Positions 1 to 12,600 of a stretch of DNA of 27,751 bases are shown piece by piece. Below the pieces are notes generated by a model. That model had not been told where the DNA came from. It searched no databases and saw nothing but the letters and a program-made list of their open reading frames with translations. The DNA lies in NCBI GenBank assembly GCA_900088475.1, contig FLMG01000960.1, positions 1 to 27,751 of the forward strand, read 5' to 3'. Numbering within the stretch: position 1 is the stretch's first letter; each line of letters opens with the position of its first letter. The position numbers were made by a program, and so were the translations under genes. This DNA is from Hyphochytrium catenoides (taxonomy: Eukaryota; Sar; Hyphochytriomycetes; Hyphochytriales; Hyphochytriaceae).

Positions 1-795
1 CCCTCTCTCTCTCTCTCTTTTTTGTTGTTGTTCTACTAGCATTACTTAGCAACTATTTTTCATCTCTCTTTCTCTTTCTCTCTCTATCTTTCTCTTTCTT
101 CCTCTGTCTGCTGTAGTTGTCTGGCTCTCGACTCCATCTTCTTCACTTGACTATAACCGCCCTCATCTTCGGCTGTCAACTCCTCCGTGTGTTACATCCT
201 CACCTGATTACACTGTGACTGTCACTTGAACCTATTTTCCGTCCTCCTGAGACCCCACAAATGCTGTCTTCCTCCTCCCATCATATTCCTCCTCGTCCAT
301 ATCTTCCCTCCTCCACTGACCTCTACCAGCGCTTGCTCTCTCGCCTTGTTATATCATGAGACTCTCAATGATGGCGGTGACGATGATTGAGTCAACACGT
401 AGGGTAGGGCATGCTCATCAAAGCAGCCATTGTAGCTTGTCACTTCTATTTCCCTACTTCTTGCTCCTACCAAGGTGCTATCAGGCATTGCTCTCCCTAC
501 TATACTTTCGTGCCCCAACTTGTCATTCGTCGATGTTGCTCTTCATCTATTCAGAGTCAGAAGGACACTGTTAGTCTGAGGTCCTTACAATTCACTCTCC
601 CAACCATTGGCTAGCATATCTTCCCACTGATGAAAGCTGACTCTACTTGTGAAGAGCAGGAGACAAAGAGATAGACGCTCGTATGGTACTATTATCGACT
701 AGCAGGTGACGGTGAGGGTATCATAATTGATCACGAGTCAGAGGAGACCAAGGAGGTATCGAAGTCAGAGCCTCAATTCATACTCATTGCGCATC
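1..795. other. 5' flank, pyrimidine-rich, no gene seen
   Basis: The first ~120 bases are dominated by CT dinucleotides and TTTCTCT runs on the + strand. The rest is unremarkable. Short open frames between 356 and 614 show no family motif, no good splice context and no continuity, so I read them as chance. The segment is best taken as the upstream region of the DGAT2 gene that starts at 796. No TATA-like element stands out. Confidence 0.5.
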
Positions 796-3700
796 ATGGC
801 AGCCGAACAGAACAAGGAACTACGAGGGAAGCAGGAGGCTTCTTATTCGTCCTCTTCATCGGCCTCTTCCTATGGAACGCGTGCCCTGCAATACCTAGCA
901 GTCCTCTGCTTTTGGACTTTGAACGGGCTGTGCTGCCTCCTCACGCTCGTCTTCCTCTTTGTTCCATACGTTAGGGTAAGGTTTCTGCTGAGGTTTCAAC
1001 TTCTTTTGCTCCTGACGCCTTCGTACCTCTTCAAACCTCAACCGAACCCTTATCCTTCTCTTTTATTCGCCACATGACGGCTATGGATTTGCCTTAGTTT
1101 AGCGCATCTTTATCAATGTCCTGCTTCTCCTCCTCCCTTCTCGTCCTGCCACCGCTGTGCACTCTACCAAGAACCTCCTTCAACTGGTCCGCTCTGACAA
1201 ACATCTTCCACTCTTTGTTTCCCTCTCTTGCTTTTTTCCCCATATGGTCTCTTCTATCCTTTGGCTCTTTCATCAAGTCATGGGTGCTCTTTTTCTGCTT
1301 AAGCTTATTGTCCCCTTTCCTGTCCTATGGCCCCGCCTCCTTGTCGCACACACAACCGATGGACTTACATTACCTTGCCTTCCTTGCATAGCCAATTGTC
1401 GCCATTTACCTCTGTTGGCTCCTCTTTGTGGATTGGCATCAGCCAAGTCATGGGGGAAGGAGACTTGACTGGGTGAGGCAAGGGCTCTTCTTTCAATACT
1501 TTGCAGGATATTTTCCCGTTAAGCTGCTGGCAGAGGAGGCTCTAAAGCCCAAGGAAAAGCATCTGATAGTTTACCATCCCCACGGTTCGCACCTTCTCAC
1601 TCTGCCTTTCTAGTTCAACATCGACCTTCCTCTTAGCTAATCCACCATTTCGAGTTACTCTTTCCTTGAGCCCTCTAGCAGTAAATTGGTGATCTCTTTG
1701 GTCTTTCCTGCTCTATCCCTGCCATTTGCTCCGTCAGTTAAATCTCTTTTGAGCAACTCGCTGCTCCCTGCCGTTCCCTGCTGACTCCGATCAAGAGTAG
1801 CGCTGCTTTCTCCCTTACAAACCCTCAAAGTTCTATATAGTGGAGATTTCGTTGAGTCTGCTCCCAGGCTTAAGCTCCCATCTTCCGTTTGCAGGTATCA
1901 TTGGCATCGGCTGCGTCAGCGCCTTTGGGACTGAAGCTGCTGGCTTTTCAAAGGTCTTTCCAGGTAATAATGGGAGGGACTAATGATTGACTGCCGTATC
2001 GACCTGTAGGCACTGAAGGGCCTTATTTTGTGTTAGTTTGACACACGTTGCCTGCGATTTGGTGATGAAGGCAGGAATCTGGGCAGGAAGGGGGCCCCTA
2101 ACAAAATTTCTGCGTGTCCTTTCGCTATCTTAGGTCTGAACGTACGCCTGACCACGTTGCCTCTGGTGCTTAGGGTGAGATTACATTCCTCTACTCACTG
2201 ACCTCTACCCTCTCCTTTGTTTAGTAGCATCGACGAGCGTATATCTTCTTCACTGTCAATTCTATCGCCCTTTTTAGGATGCCCCTGATGGGACTGTTTT
2301 ATTCTTTTTAGGGGCCTCACGCTGCATTGTCTCCTCCTCTATCTTCAGATTCCATTCTACCGTGACGTAATGATGGGTCTGGGCTTCATTGATGTCTCGG
2401 CCGCTTCCATACGCCGTTCTTTGGAGGGACCGAGGGGTGAGGGTGAGGGAGGAGCTGTAGTACTGGTGCTGGGAGGGGCGGAGGAGGCATTGGACTCGCA
2501 TCCAGGGACGTATGACGTTGTCCTTGACAAAAGATTAGGCTTCGTGAAGCTAGCCATGACCACAGGGTAGGTTTCTCTTTCTGTTCCCAACAATCTATCC
2601 TGCTTATTATTAGGGAGCTGTCCTGTCCTTCACTTCTCTCTAATTGTGCCCTGAAGTGTATTTGGGTGAAAGGGCAACAGTGTGTTGAGCAGAATCGCAG
2701 GGGAGCCATGTTTGACGGCTACAGTCCGTGCAAATACATGGCTCCTGCGCCTGTGACCAGGGTCCTTACAACTACATCTGCTGCAGCTCCGTCATCTTTG
2801 CAGTTGCCCTTGCCGAGGCAGGCTACGATAATAGTCCTTCACCCGTTGTCCTGCTCCATGCTTATCCTTTGAATAAATGTTGTCTTCTTCCTGTTCCCTC
2901 TTTGGTCGCCATCACCATTAACCCTCCTCTCACCTCTTTCTTGCGCATTCTTTTAATCAACCTCATTCCAGAGCGCATTTGGTGCCATCCATCGGGTTTG
3001 GTGAAACAGATCTTTGGCGCCAGGTAGCCAATCCTCGGGGCTCCAGACTCCGTGTGATCCAAGAGAATCTAATGCGCGTCCTCAAGTTCTCCTGTCCGGT
3101 ACTTCTACACTTTTTACCTAGAAGAAGACCCATTACTGTCGTCGGTAAGAAGTCGTAGGATATAACCAGTGCTCTTGTTCTGTTTGGAGGACGACTTCAG
3201 AGCAGCCCCGACGAAATAGAGTGCATCAGCCTTGGTTAAATCTTCTTCAAGAGTACCTACGCAACTACACTGCACTGCTCCAGGCAACTGTTCTGTCCTA
3301 GTATTTGCTTAGTGTTGTCCTTTCTCAATCCTCACGAAGAAGATTGTTGTTGACCCCTGGTTCGGTGTCCCTCATCACCTGCTGTGCGCTTCGTACCGTC
3401 TCCTCAGTTGGTAGGAAGATACCTGTCCAGAAGATAGACAACCCTACCGCAGAGCAAATCCAGATTCTGCATTCCCAGTATAAAAAGGAGCTCTTTAGAC
3501 TGTTCGACGTAAGCTGGCTGCTGCTGCTCTCTTCTTCTGCCGTGTTACTATGGTACTACTGGTTTAAAGCTACGCTATTTTCTCACTATAACTCCATCGT
3601 AGCGAAGGACCAAGGCTCGAGTATTTGTACTACCTATTGATACTTTATCGGATTGTCTTCCTTTGACTGTTCCATGTTGCCGCCCGTCCGATCCGTGCCA

Positions 3701-3952
3701 TAGGCCTCTCGTCTGTCATCGTCTTTGTTGCCTGCTGCTGAATGGTGACTTGAATGCTTCTGCCCCTTGCCATCTCTCTTCAACGCCCATTCCTGCTGCT
3801 GATATAGCATCTCCCACCGCTCGTCGGTGGGTTAACGATGATCCTTGGCTGATCTACATTACCTTCTTCCTGGTTGACTTTCTTTTCCTTAACAGCTTCA
3901 TAAGGACAAGTATGCCGGTGACAGGAAGAGCGACCTTCGAATTGTGGCTTAG
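796..3952 (+). CDS. DGAT2: Diacylglycerol O-acyltransferase 2 family (DGAT2), 8 exons, ~343 aa
   Basis: ER-membrane acyltransferase that transfers an acyl chain from acyl-CoA to diacylglycerol to make triacylglycerol. Exons: 796-975, 1392-1584, 1895-1963, 2134-2174, 2349-2566, 2972-3144, 3408-3508, 3896-3952; all junctions are GT-AG and phases agree throughout. The N-terminus is a Ser-rich tail followed by a hydrophobic hairpin (about residues 34-72). Family signatures in order: GGRRLDWVR, YFPVKL, YHPHG (about 121-125, the active-site motif), GGAEEALDSHPG (about 203-214), then RLGFVKLAMTTG running into AHLVPSIGFGETD across an intron, then VGRKIPV near the C-terminus. Length matches DGAT2 (about 330-390 aa). 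The ATG at 796 has a purine-poor context but is the only start before the hairpin. A close paralogue such as a monoacylglycerol or wax-ester acyltransferase cannot be excluded from sequence alone. Confidence 0.95.
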
Positions 3953-4242
3953 GGTGCTACTAGAAAATCCATCATTGAGCAGCTGGGTTTATTGTACCTA
4001 CAGGAGCTCCGCTGCTTTTGTCTTCTCATCATCATCCCGACCAGTAGTAGCAACAGTAGAGAAGTATAGCGGCCGCTGCCAGCATTAAGGCCGTTACCTG
4101 CACTATATAGTATACTCTTCCCCTGCACTGTAGAAAAGTGTTCCTTTTGTCCTATTCTCTTCCAATAACAATCTTCTTCGTCACTGCAATGTCCATCGTA
4201 CTTTACCTTCATCTTCCTGGTGACAAAAGGAAACAACTCCAT
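3949..4242 (-). CDS. Possible 97-aa single-pass membrane protein, tail-to-tail with DGAT2
   Basis: Uninterrupted antisense frame whose TAA (3951-3949) overlaps the DGAT2 TAG (3950-3952). The first half is charged and includes HCSDEEDCYW. The second half has a Leu/Met hydrophobic run (SLLLLLLVGMMM) followed by a basic stretch (RRQKQR), which could be a membrane anchor with a cytosolic tail. I recognise no family. A splice donor-like GTAACG lies inside the frame, so it could also be part of a spliced gene. It may equally be chance; it overlaps DGAT2 3' sequence, which argues for caution. Confidence 0.2.
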   Translation of the reverse strand: MELFPFVTRKMKVKYDGHCSDEEDCYWKRIGQKEHFSTVQGKSILYSAGNGLNAGSGRYTSLLLLLLVGMMMRRQKQRSSCRYNKPSCSMMDFLVAP

Positions 4243-6026
4243 ACCTTGCGCATAACCCGTTGTGTCTAATTATATCGTAGTGTCGACCATCTTTGAAGCC
4301 AATAAGCATTATTCTAGACATACAGTGCAAGAGGTCCGCTTCAACGAGCAATGCCATCCTTGTGTTTATAAATAGCTACTAATAATAAAGCTTAATGAAG
4401 TTTCCTCTTACTTTGATTGAGCAACGTCGTCGTCGGCGATTGTTGTGGTCGTTATCGCACACTAGATATTAGTACTGCTGATGTTCATAGCCTGAGATCC
4501 TGTCGTCCTAACGCTGAAAGGGTCACTGGGGTTTTGCATTTAGGTATACAAGTAACATAATAACGGCAAACGAGCACAGCAGAAGTTGCGCATGAATGAC
4601 TCATCTCCACGATTTATCGAAGCTCATTCATGAATCCATATCGGACGCAGTATTCACTATTATCTGCTACAAGAAACGACAGTAATTATGGCGAATAGTA
4701 GGAGTAGAAGATGAAGAAAGAAAAACCACCAGCAGATAGAGAACAAAGATTTATCGTAGAGTTTAGAATTGACTGCCATCATCATTAGTGGACTCTCTCC
4801 TATTTATTAGAAGAAGTACAAGTACTACCCTGTGATCAGTGACTACTTCTTACTCGGTGCGTGACTGAGGATGTCCGGGGATGAGGATTTGATGTTGTTC
4901 TTCAAGGAATGCGGGCTAATGGCATACCACGCCAATAATCCTTAAGTAGAGATATAGCTCTTTTTATCACTGCTTGTTCCGCGGTGATGATGCCGTTTGT
5001 TGCCAGCAATGTCCACTATTAGGTACTTCCAACTCATCTCCTTCTTGCTGTTGCAAGGAAGCCGTGATAATAACCCTAACTCACTCTGTTGTTGTGACGA
5101 ACAACCAGGGACATTCCACCTCAGTCTCTCTTGCAATTCAGCAGCCACGTTGGCTTGGACAGCTTACATTGCGATGCTGACTGCCACGCACAAAAGCTCC
5201 TTTGCACTTCGCTGAGTAATCAGGAGAAGTATTCCTGCGGCCTCATCATCAAGTGTCACGCCCTCATCAAGTGAGGAACGCCGTCCACATTCTCATCATC
5301 CATTTGAGGGTTGTTCCTCGCTCACTTGGGACACTTCCGATGATGAGGTGAAACCTAACGGTGACGTATTCTTATTCCGCTGGCTTGTCCCACCACTGCT
5401 CCTGCCGTCCGCGCGCGCCTTGCTGCCTGGCTGCCGGTTCGATTGACAAGATGACGGAACAACCTCGCCACTGGCTACCACTATTATCTTAGGGCTCCGC
5501 GGAAGCCTAATGTTTAATTACTATGTGGGTGGCAACCTCCTCCTCCTCCTCCTCTCACGTAGAACTACACTTCACAGTCTCCAACAACCCTCAACTGGCT
5601 GTCTTCTTCTCCCATCTCTCTCTCCTTCGCCCTCCAATGGTATTATCTATGTAAATGGCCACTCTTTTTTGTGGCGTCGTATTGCGAAACTGTTTTACAG
5701 TACTGGTACTTGTACTTGGTACTTGGGAATTACTTGATACATAGAAAAATACAGTCATTCTACAGCCATAGAGACTTGTCTTAGGTCCTGGGTCAGTCTA
5801 AGAAACTTACCTAACTCTACCGTTTTATTCTATTGTTACTGTAGATGTACAATTAGTAGTACTTGTTGTGCTTGTACTTGTTGTACCCGTACTGTTGTCT
5901 ATGTGTACGACTAGTACTGTTCCTCCCTTGTCTTTTACCACAGCCGCCACCGCTCGCGCCGCTCCTCATCGCGCGCGCCACATAGCCGAGGGCGCCGTCC
6001 CCAAGCCTTTAAGGAATCTTCGAGCG
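4243..6026. other. Intergenic ~1.8 kb, no firm gene
   Basis: No conserved domain was found on either strand. AATAAA at 4384-4389 could serve as the DGAT2 polyadenylation signal, about 430 bases past its stop. One exon-like stretch on the + strand, 5224-5446, follows a plausible acceptor (TAATCAG) and reads Ser/His/Glu-rich then hydrophobic (VFLFRWLVPPLLLP) before a TGA, but I could not join it to a start. Loose repeats of GTACTTG/GTACTGG occur around 5697-5735 and 5850-5910. Confidence 0.4.
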
Positions 6027-6555
6027 ATGGGGAAGAACGATGATGATGCACATGATGGTGAGCGGCCTAAGAAACCAGAAGAAGTGTTCTTTCGCCGATG
6101 TCTCTTGATAATAATAATCGGTGGTTGGGAACTTTTTTCTGATGGAGGAGGAGAAGAAAGCGTTGTCCTTCTCCTCTCGGTCTATCGGATGTGATGTTGC
6201 TAGTGTAGGCAGCAAGAAGAGGATGCCAGAACGTAGGAGGAGGAGGGCAACAGTGGCAACTGGGCTCGATCCGGCGAAGACGAAGTGGGCACACCGCTGA
6301 AGAAGAACTATTTTATTCCACCAGGTATGAGTAAATCGTTTGCAGAAGCACCGCCGGACAGATCCTATTATTCCCCATGCGTCACCACCAACAGTGAAAC
6401 TCATTGTCGACGACTACGTTGAGAGGTTGGCAAAAAGATACTTTATTGGCTTCATTGGACGGATGGCAAGGGCCACCAGGGGACCCCCACCACCTCTTAC
6501 ATGCATGCGCACAGAGATGTATCAGTGGAGGAAGAAGAAGGAAGGACGCCAATAA
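6027..6555 (+). CDS. Small orphan protein, 3 exons, ~112 aa
   Basis: Exons 6027-6083, 6237-6324 and 6362-6555 join in phase (0, then 1). The last intron would be only 37 nt. The N-terminus is acidic (MGKNDDDAHDGERPKK), then a Gly/Glu-rich stretch, then GTPLKKNYFIPP, a likely helix LIVDDYVERLAKRYF, a Pro run (GPPPPL) and a basic C-terminus (WRKKKEGRQ). I do not recognise a family. The LIVDDYVERLAKRYF helix superficially recalls histone-fold TAF subunits, but that is a guess. The stop at 6553-6555 lies 97 bases from the convergent stop of the EF-hand gene. An upstream in-frame extension beyond 6027 is open, so the start is not certain. Confidence 0.5.
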
Positions 6556-6652
6556 CAATGAACAATAAGGGCCTTCTCCCCGGTAATCTCCGTACTATTG
6601 CCCCAGCTCCATTATTTTACTGAGGAAAAGTGCCCTAAGTAGAGCCGAGCTG

Positions 6653-9600
6653 CTACGGCGTCCCTCCCCGCTCGTCTCCCAACATAAACTCTAGAAAATC
6701 TTCACGTTTAATGCAGTTTTCACCACCTATCTTGATAGCTGCTAGCAGTTTCTGTACCTCCTCCTGTGTCACCTGAACCCCGGTCGATTTCAGCGTAACC
6801 AAGAGCTCCGACCACCCAACGGAGTGATTGTTATCAATATCCATCGCTTCAAAGAACTCTTCGACTTTCTCTCGCTTCATCGCCATCTTTTGCCCTTCCT
6901 CAAGTGCTTCACCCGCTTCTTCATAGTCATGACCACTTTCACATTCCAGGTCTAAGTGGCGTGCTACCTGGTCCCTTACCATCCAGCACAGAGCTTCAGC
7001 GTCTCTTACAGGCACTAGCCAGTTGCAGAACTCTTTAATTGACACTATGCCATCACCTGTCGATTTAGTATGAGGATTTTGGAATAGCAGGTGTGGAAGG
7101 AAAACTGCTAGCAGCACCGGTCTAATTGAGAATTTTACGGATCTAACGCCAGAACCCATCATAATAGTCGCAATCGTAATAATAGCCATGAAAAGTAAGC
7201 GAAGCAGAGATAGACAGTGTAAAACGTTCTCACCGTTTACATCGATCCTCTTGAGCATGGCTCTCACTTCTTCCATTGTGGCAGGAAGCTTAAGTTTGTC
7301 CAGGAGCTTCTTCATGGTCACCGGGGCAATCTTCAGGCTCGAATCGGAACCGCACAACTCTGACAGAAGGCGAAGTGCTGATAGCATCATGGAGTGAGTG
7401 GCTGAGATGCGAAAATAGAGAAGCAGGTTTTTGAGAAGAGGAAGAACAATCCAGATTCAAGCACAGAACTAAGAGAATGGCGGCCCACCTTCATCACGGT
7501 TCATTCTCTTCTTGCACCGAGAAGCGAGGTACCAGCCTTCTTCGTACTCTCTTTTCTGCTCAGTCAGCATTTCTCGGAACTCCTGAAAGGAGATGATATT
7601 GTCGCCTAGTGGTGGCAGCCGCGGCGACTTAGCTTCTCAAAGAACACTCTCAGATATATCTTTCGACACTGCTCCATACATGCTGCTGGGTTTATTTTCA
7701 ATGGACCGGCTCATCACTCGACACCCTAAGTACCGCCTAGCTTCCCTATACTGATATCCAAACTCCAACCCAGCTCCACACATACATTTCTTTCTATTGG
7801 TGCACCGATCTTCTAAATGTTTCGCTTACCTGAAGTGTCAAAGTAATCGATGACTAGCTCTAGTTCCTGTTCCCCTATGCCTAAGCTGAGGCTCTGCAGA
7901 TGCCTTCGGAGCTCCTCGGTAGTGACCTTCCCGCTGTTGTCGCCATCAATCAAGCCTAAGGAAAGGTACGCCTGTTACCCTCGCTTGAAAAACGGTTTCA
8001 CCTTCGTGATGCTTGGATTCCGCTCCTCGAGGCTTTGTGCGTGTCTGCACGATATTGTCTACTCCTATGTTACTTCCTCTACTTACCGAAAGTGGCCCTG
8101 ATACTCTCTGCCCTGCCGATGCCTTGCAATCTAAAATTCTGCACAGCAGTTAAAAACGCGGCTCGAACCCTTGCAATAGTCCCGAGTGCAGAAGCCTTCT
8201 CCTTCTCTGCTTCGGATAGTTGGCGACCTGATTTAGGTCTCGTGCCTAACGAGAAGGTTAACTTAGCTAGCTATATGAAGACGGAGCTCAGAAGCTCAAA
8301 AAGCAAAGACTAAGCTGAAGGATGTGGGATGCGTGATCCTGATGCTGGAAAGCGTAGAGCAAAGCAAGATTGAAGGTGAAAGTGTATAACAACTGGTTGA
8401 AGGGAAAGACTAGAGAGGATGATCAGTAAAGAGAGGGAATTAGAGAAAGAGAATGACCTGCTGCTGCTGTCTTCCTGCATAGGACCATCCAATGGATAAA
8501 CTCATTCAGGGAGACCTCTCCGTTCTGGTCTTGATCGAAGCGGTTTACCAGGCGTTTTAAGGTTTGCTCGGAGATAGATGGAGCTAGTTTTCGAAGCTGC
8601 GCAGAGGACAAGGAAGCAGTTGCGGGAAGAAGAATAGTGAGCCTTCTTTGATAACTATGGATTGCGGACATAGGCCCATCATCAAGCTGCTGCAGAAGAA
8701 GGAGGTGGGACCGAGATTGAGGTGGATATGATTATGGCGGTAGTGTTGTAAGGGATGCTAGACTGAAGCACCAACAAAACTTGAAGGAGACCCAGAAAAA
8801 CGTAGATGGCGTTGCTGGAGAGCGTGAGAATAAGAGTAGAGGATCCGATTTTGGCTGACCAGGTGAATGAGCTTCTCTGACTTCACGTCACCAGCGACTG
8901 TGCGAGGTAAACTGGAAAAGATCTCCTGGAAGATAGTGTCTTCCACAAGCTCTTTGCTACTTCTCTCGGCTGGGCCCACCTCTTTGTCCTTTATTTCCTT
9001 TGCATCGCGTTGATCGGTAAGCGGCCCATTTCTATTGTAGAAGCTTAGGAGGGCCACTCTGAGCCGCTGAAGCGACACGGCAAACTCCTCTCCGGCAGGC
9101 TCCACCATCAAGAAGGAAGTGAATTCGGAGACGGTGATACAACCTGTTAAAGTAGAGCAGGAATAGAAGGTGTAAACGTGGTGGTCGGGGAAAAGACAGA
9201 GCGGTAGTCCCAAAAAGTGAAGAACGTTACTGATTCTAAGTTTAAATTTATACTTCTACCGGCAGAAGCAGCGCCCACTCCATACATTAAGGTGAAGGCA
9301 GAGGTCATACGGAGAAGTAACCCATAGAGAGAGCGTTATCAAAGAACGAGAAGCTACTGACCATCCCCATCGCTGTCAAAGGTCCTCCTAACAAGCTCCT
9401 CCTCCTCCTGGGTGAGGTTGACCCCTAGACCTTTGAGACAGTGTGAGAACTCCTCAGGATCAAGACTGCCATTCCCGTCCAAATCAAGGGATGTAAAGTG
9501 GGAAGTTATGCCCGAGCGGAAGCTCTTCCACACCTAAGGCGGGATGAGTCAGATGTGACGACACCAACAGACAGAGGTTTTTGAGGGCCAGATAGTAATG

Positions 9601-12600
9601 ATCTATCTAGTGCTCCCACCAAGGTCAGCAGATTTATGGCGCATGTAGAGCCCCATGGCCGCGAAGCTGGAGATGGTAAAATTCCACTTTTTATCGAAGG
9701 CAAAGGAAACAGTCGGGGCGAGAGTATCTGACATCATACCTTCGTATCAAGGCCTCTCTCCTTAAGGGACTCTGTAGCACTGTCTAAGATCCTCCGCCGT
9801 ATCTGTTGAATCCGTCCATTTAGAGCCAAGAAAGGGTCAGAGGACAAGGAAAACGCTGCGGACAATGACGAAGAAGAGCCCACCGCCGCCTCAGATGGGC
9901 GACGTGGTTTGCTTGACATCTTTGACTCCGGTCTCCTCTTTGGAACCCCATCAGCCTGAGTGAAGACGGAAGCTCCATCAGTGCACCGCTGAGAGAGACT
10001 TCAATATCAACTACTCAGCTTATCTTACCTTTTCCTGTGCCTTTTCAGCCTGCAGCAATCCCTCCACATTCGTGCAAAAGAAACGTCTAAACGAAGGATG
10101 GTCTAATGATAAAGCCCCAATTGAAGCCCCCTCCAATTCAGGTGGAGAAACACATAGACAATGGTATCGAAGTATCTTCCGTGCCTCTTCGCGGCTGACC
10201 TCCAGCCCTAAGCTGAATAGGCCGCGTCGCAGTTCTGACCGATCGATGCGGCCTGCAGGCGGGGGTAAGTACAATGATAGAAAGCATTGAAAGCATACGA
10301 CAGCAAGGCACAGAGAGGCTACCGAATGCCAGCCAAGGAAAGGGGATTTGAAGCAAATCTAACACGCCAATCGACAACGTCAAACGGAGTGCAGAAGGCC
10401 TAAGTCCTCACCATCCTTGTTCGAGTCGAAATGACGGAAAAGGACGTCAGACGATATTCCGCGCAGACCTGCTCGTCGACAAAGGTCTTGTATGCGACGG
10501 AGAAGCTTCACCGAAGGTTGCGGGGATCCAACGAAACAGCATAGTGACAGTTAAAATGAGAGACAAAGAAAAATAGAGAGGAACTTGTGCCGAAACACTG
10601 GGCAGGAGCTACTCGCAGGGAGACTGGGAGCTTCATAACTTAAAGGATACAAATAACCATACGACTGGCAGGACAGAACTCACCTCCTGCAGCGAGTGAT
10701 CCTTTTCAAGCACCTCTAGCTCTCTTTGCGCGGACTCTAGAGAGTCATGCCGCTTGTCTTCCTGTTTGTGCTCGAGTTGTTTGTGCTTCGTAGGTGGCCG
10801 CAGCGCTGTTTCCTCCTCCCCTCCGCCCTGTTCCGTCTCCTGCTTCAGCTTCCCCCGATCCAGTCGAGTATCCCTCCCATTTTCCAGGTGCTCTGTTCCA
10901 GATCCACCTTCTTGCGCAGCCTCTACCTTGTGTTCCATCGTTATTTCCGTCGTTGGTCGACTGGCCTCGTCATTCATGGCTTGCTTTGCTTGGTCTGAGT
11001 TTGCGCTTGGGGCGACCACGCCATTCCGTTCCTCTAGCTGGTCCATCTCGTATGGTATATCCCTCTGTGCCTTTGCTTCCGGAGCCAAGAGGTAGAATTC
11101 GTTCTGTAGTGCCTGATTTGGAGGCGCCATGGTGGTCGCCCGTTCTTTTTTCTCCTCTTCTGTCCTCTGGGAAGAAGTGTGCTCTTCTGCATTATGGTTC
11201 TCTACCTCCTGACTGCTATCTGCACTAGGTACTATTTGCTCATTATGGGGAGACAGGTTGCCCTCTCCTGACTCCTCACCCCGTACAATGTTTCCTCCTC
11301 TATCAACGGCCTTTCTAAAGCCATGGAAGTCACCAGTAATATCCTCTGTGGACATTTGAAAAAAAGAGCTTGGCGTCTCTGGGGTTTCCTTGATGGGAGG
11401 CGCAGAATGAAGAGTCGCTAGGTTCTTAACATGGAGCTGGGTACGCTCTTCAGCTTTTCTGTATCCCTCAAAGCGATCTTCCCCGTACGACCCGTATCCT
11501 GCAACTGCGTCGTCCTCGATTTCTTTTGCTTCTGAATGCTTTCTAGCAGTCAAAGCTTCTTCAAGTTTGGCTTCCTTTTGGCTCATCACTGGAGGATAAG
11601 ACATCTCTATGCTTTGTTCCTGTTGACATCCAATGTTCAATAGAGAATTGGAACGGGAAAGCGTCGGTAAGTCGACCACGGAGAGAAGGATAGACTGAAA
11701 GAGAAAGAGACAACAATAGGCAAAGGAGAGCTGAAGTTTCTCACCAGTTCCGCTTTGTACCTCTCCAGATCGATATCCACCATTCCATCCTCCGTGGTCA
11801 GGAGAGCCCGTGCTAGCAGTGGCTTCTGGCTCCAAAGCTTCTGTTCTTCCTCCAATAGAGCTATCGAAAGAAGCTTTGATTCCAATCGTAAAGCATGAAC
11901 GTCCTGAGTCTACGGACACAGATATATAGATAAGGACGTCGTTCTCAAGCATGCGCAAGGTAGGCTCTTGGAGACCAGTAGGACAGGTGGCTAAGTCTGC
12001 CCCTGGCCAGAGCGATGTTGTGAGAGAGAGTGCAAAGTAAGTGGACTTTCCTGGTGTTCTATGGCTCTTCGGTATCTCCTCCTCCTCCGTTTGTGCTCCT
12101 TTAGCTGAAAGTAAAGTTCCCTAAAGTACGTAGTTAGCTTCTGCCCATGCCGTATGCTTAACGGAGAAGAGAGAAGGTGCTACCGTGCAGTCTCCTGCAT
12201 GCTCCTATTGCAGTGCATCAAGTACTGCATGGTATACTGCAGGACCTGTAGGCAGTTGACCATTGTCATTGACATCTCAGCCTCTGTATGTTCATAAAGA
12301 ATAGCCGTCCGGCGCGGCCGAGTTAAGAGTCATGATAGAGATTCATAATTGCCAAAAAATCTTACCTTCTTCTTTACAGCTTCCCAGTGCTATGGATTTC
12401 ATCAGCCTTTCTGCTCTCTCTTTGTCCCCTCTATTCAGCAGATCGTCGACGTCAAACGCAATCACGTCGTGCCAGTCCACCTCCCCGGCTAATGGCTGAA
12501 ACTCGAATCCAGGAGCCACGAGGGAGAGGGAGGGTGGCGTAGCAGCTCCCAGAGGAAGCTGGGACTTGTCTAGCATGGCAGTGACCTGATGGTCATTAGC

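Noticed and set aside
4871-4945. 24-codon ATG frame MSGDEDLMLFFKECG...
   Set aside because: Protein-like composition but ends at a stop before any donor; too short to support.
10747-11228. Plus-strand open frames of 83-144 residues
   Set aside because: Mirror images of the acidic coding exon 11694-10684 on the minus strand, which is tied in phase to flanking exons.
11938-12010. Zinc-finger-like string (AYLAHA..ERRP) where DZIP1 has a C2H2 finger
   Set aside because: In a different frame from the gene, contains a stop, and lacks the cysteine pair.
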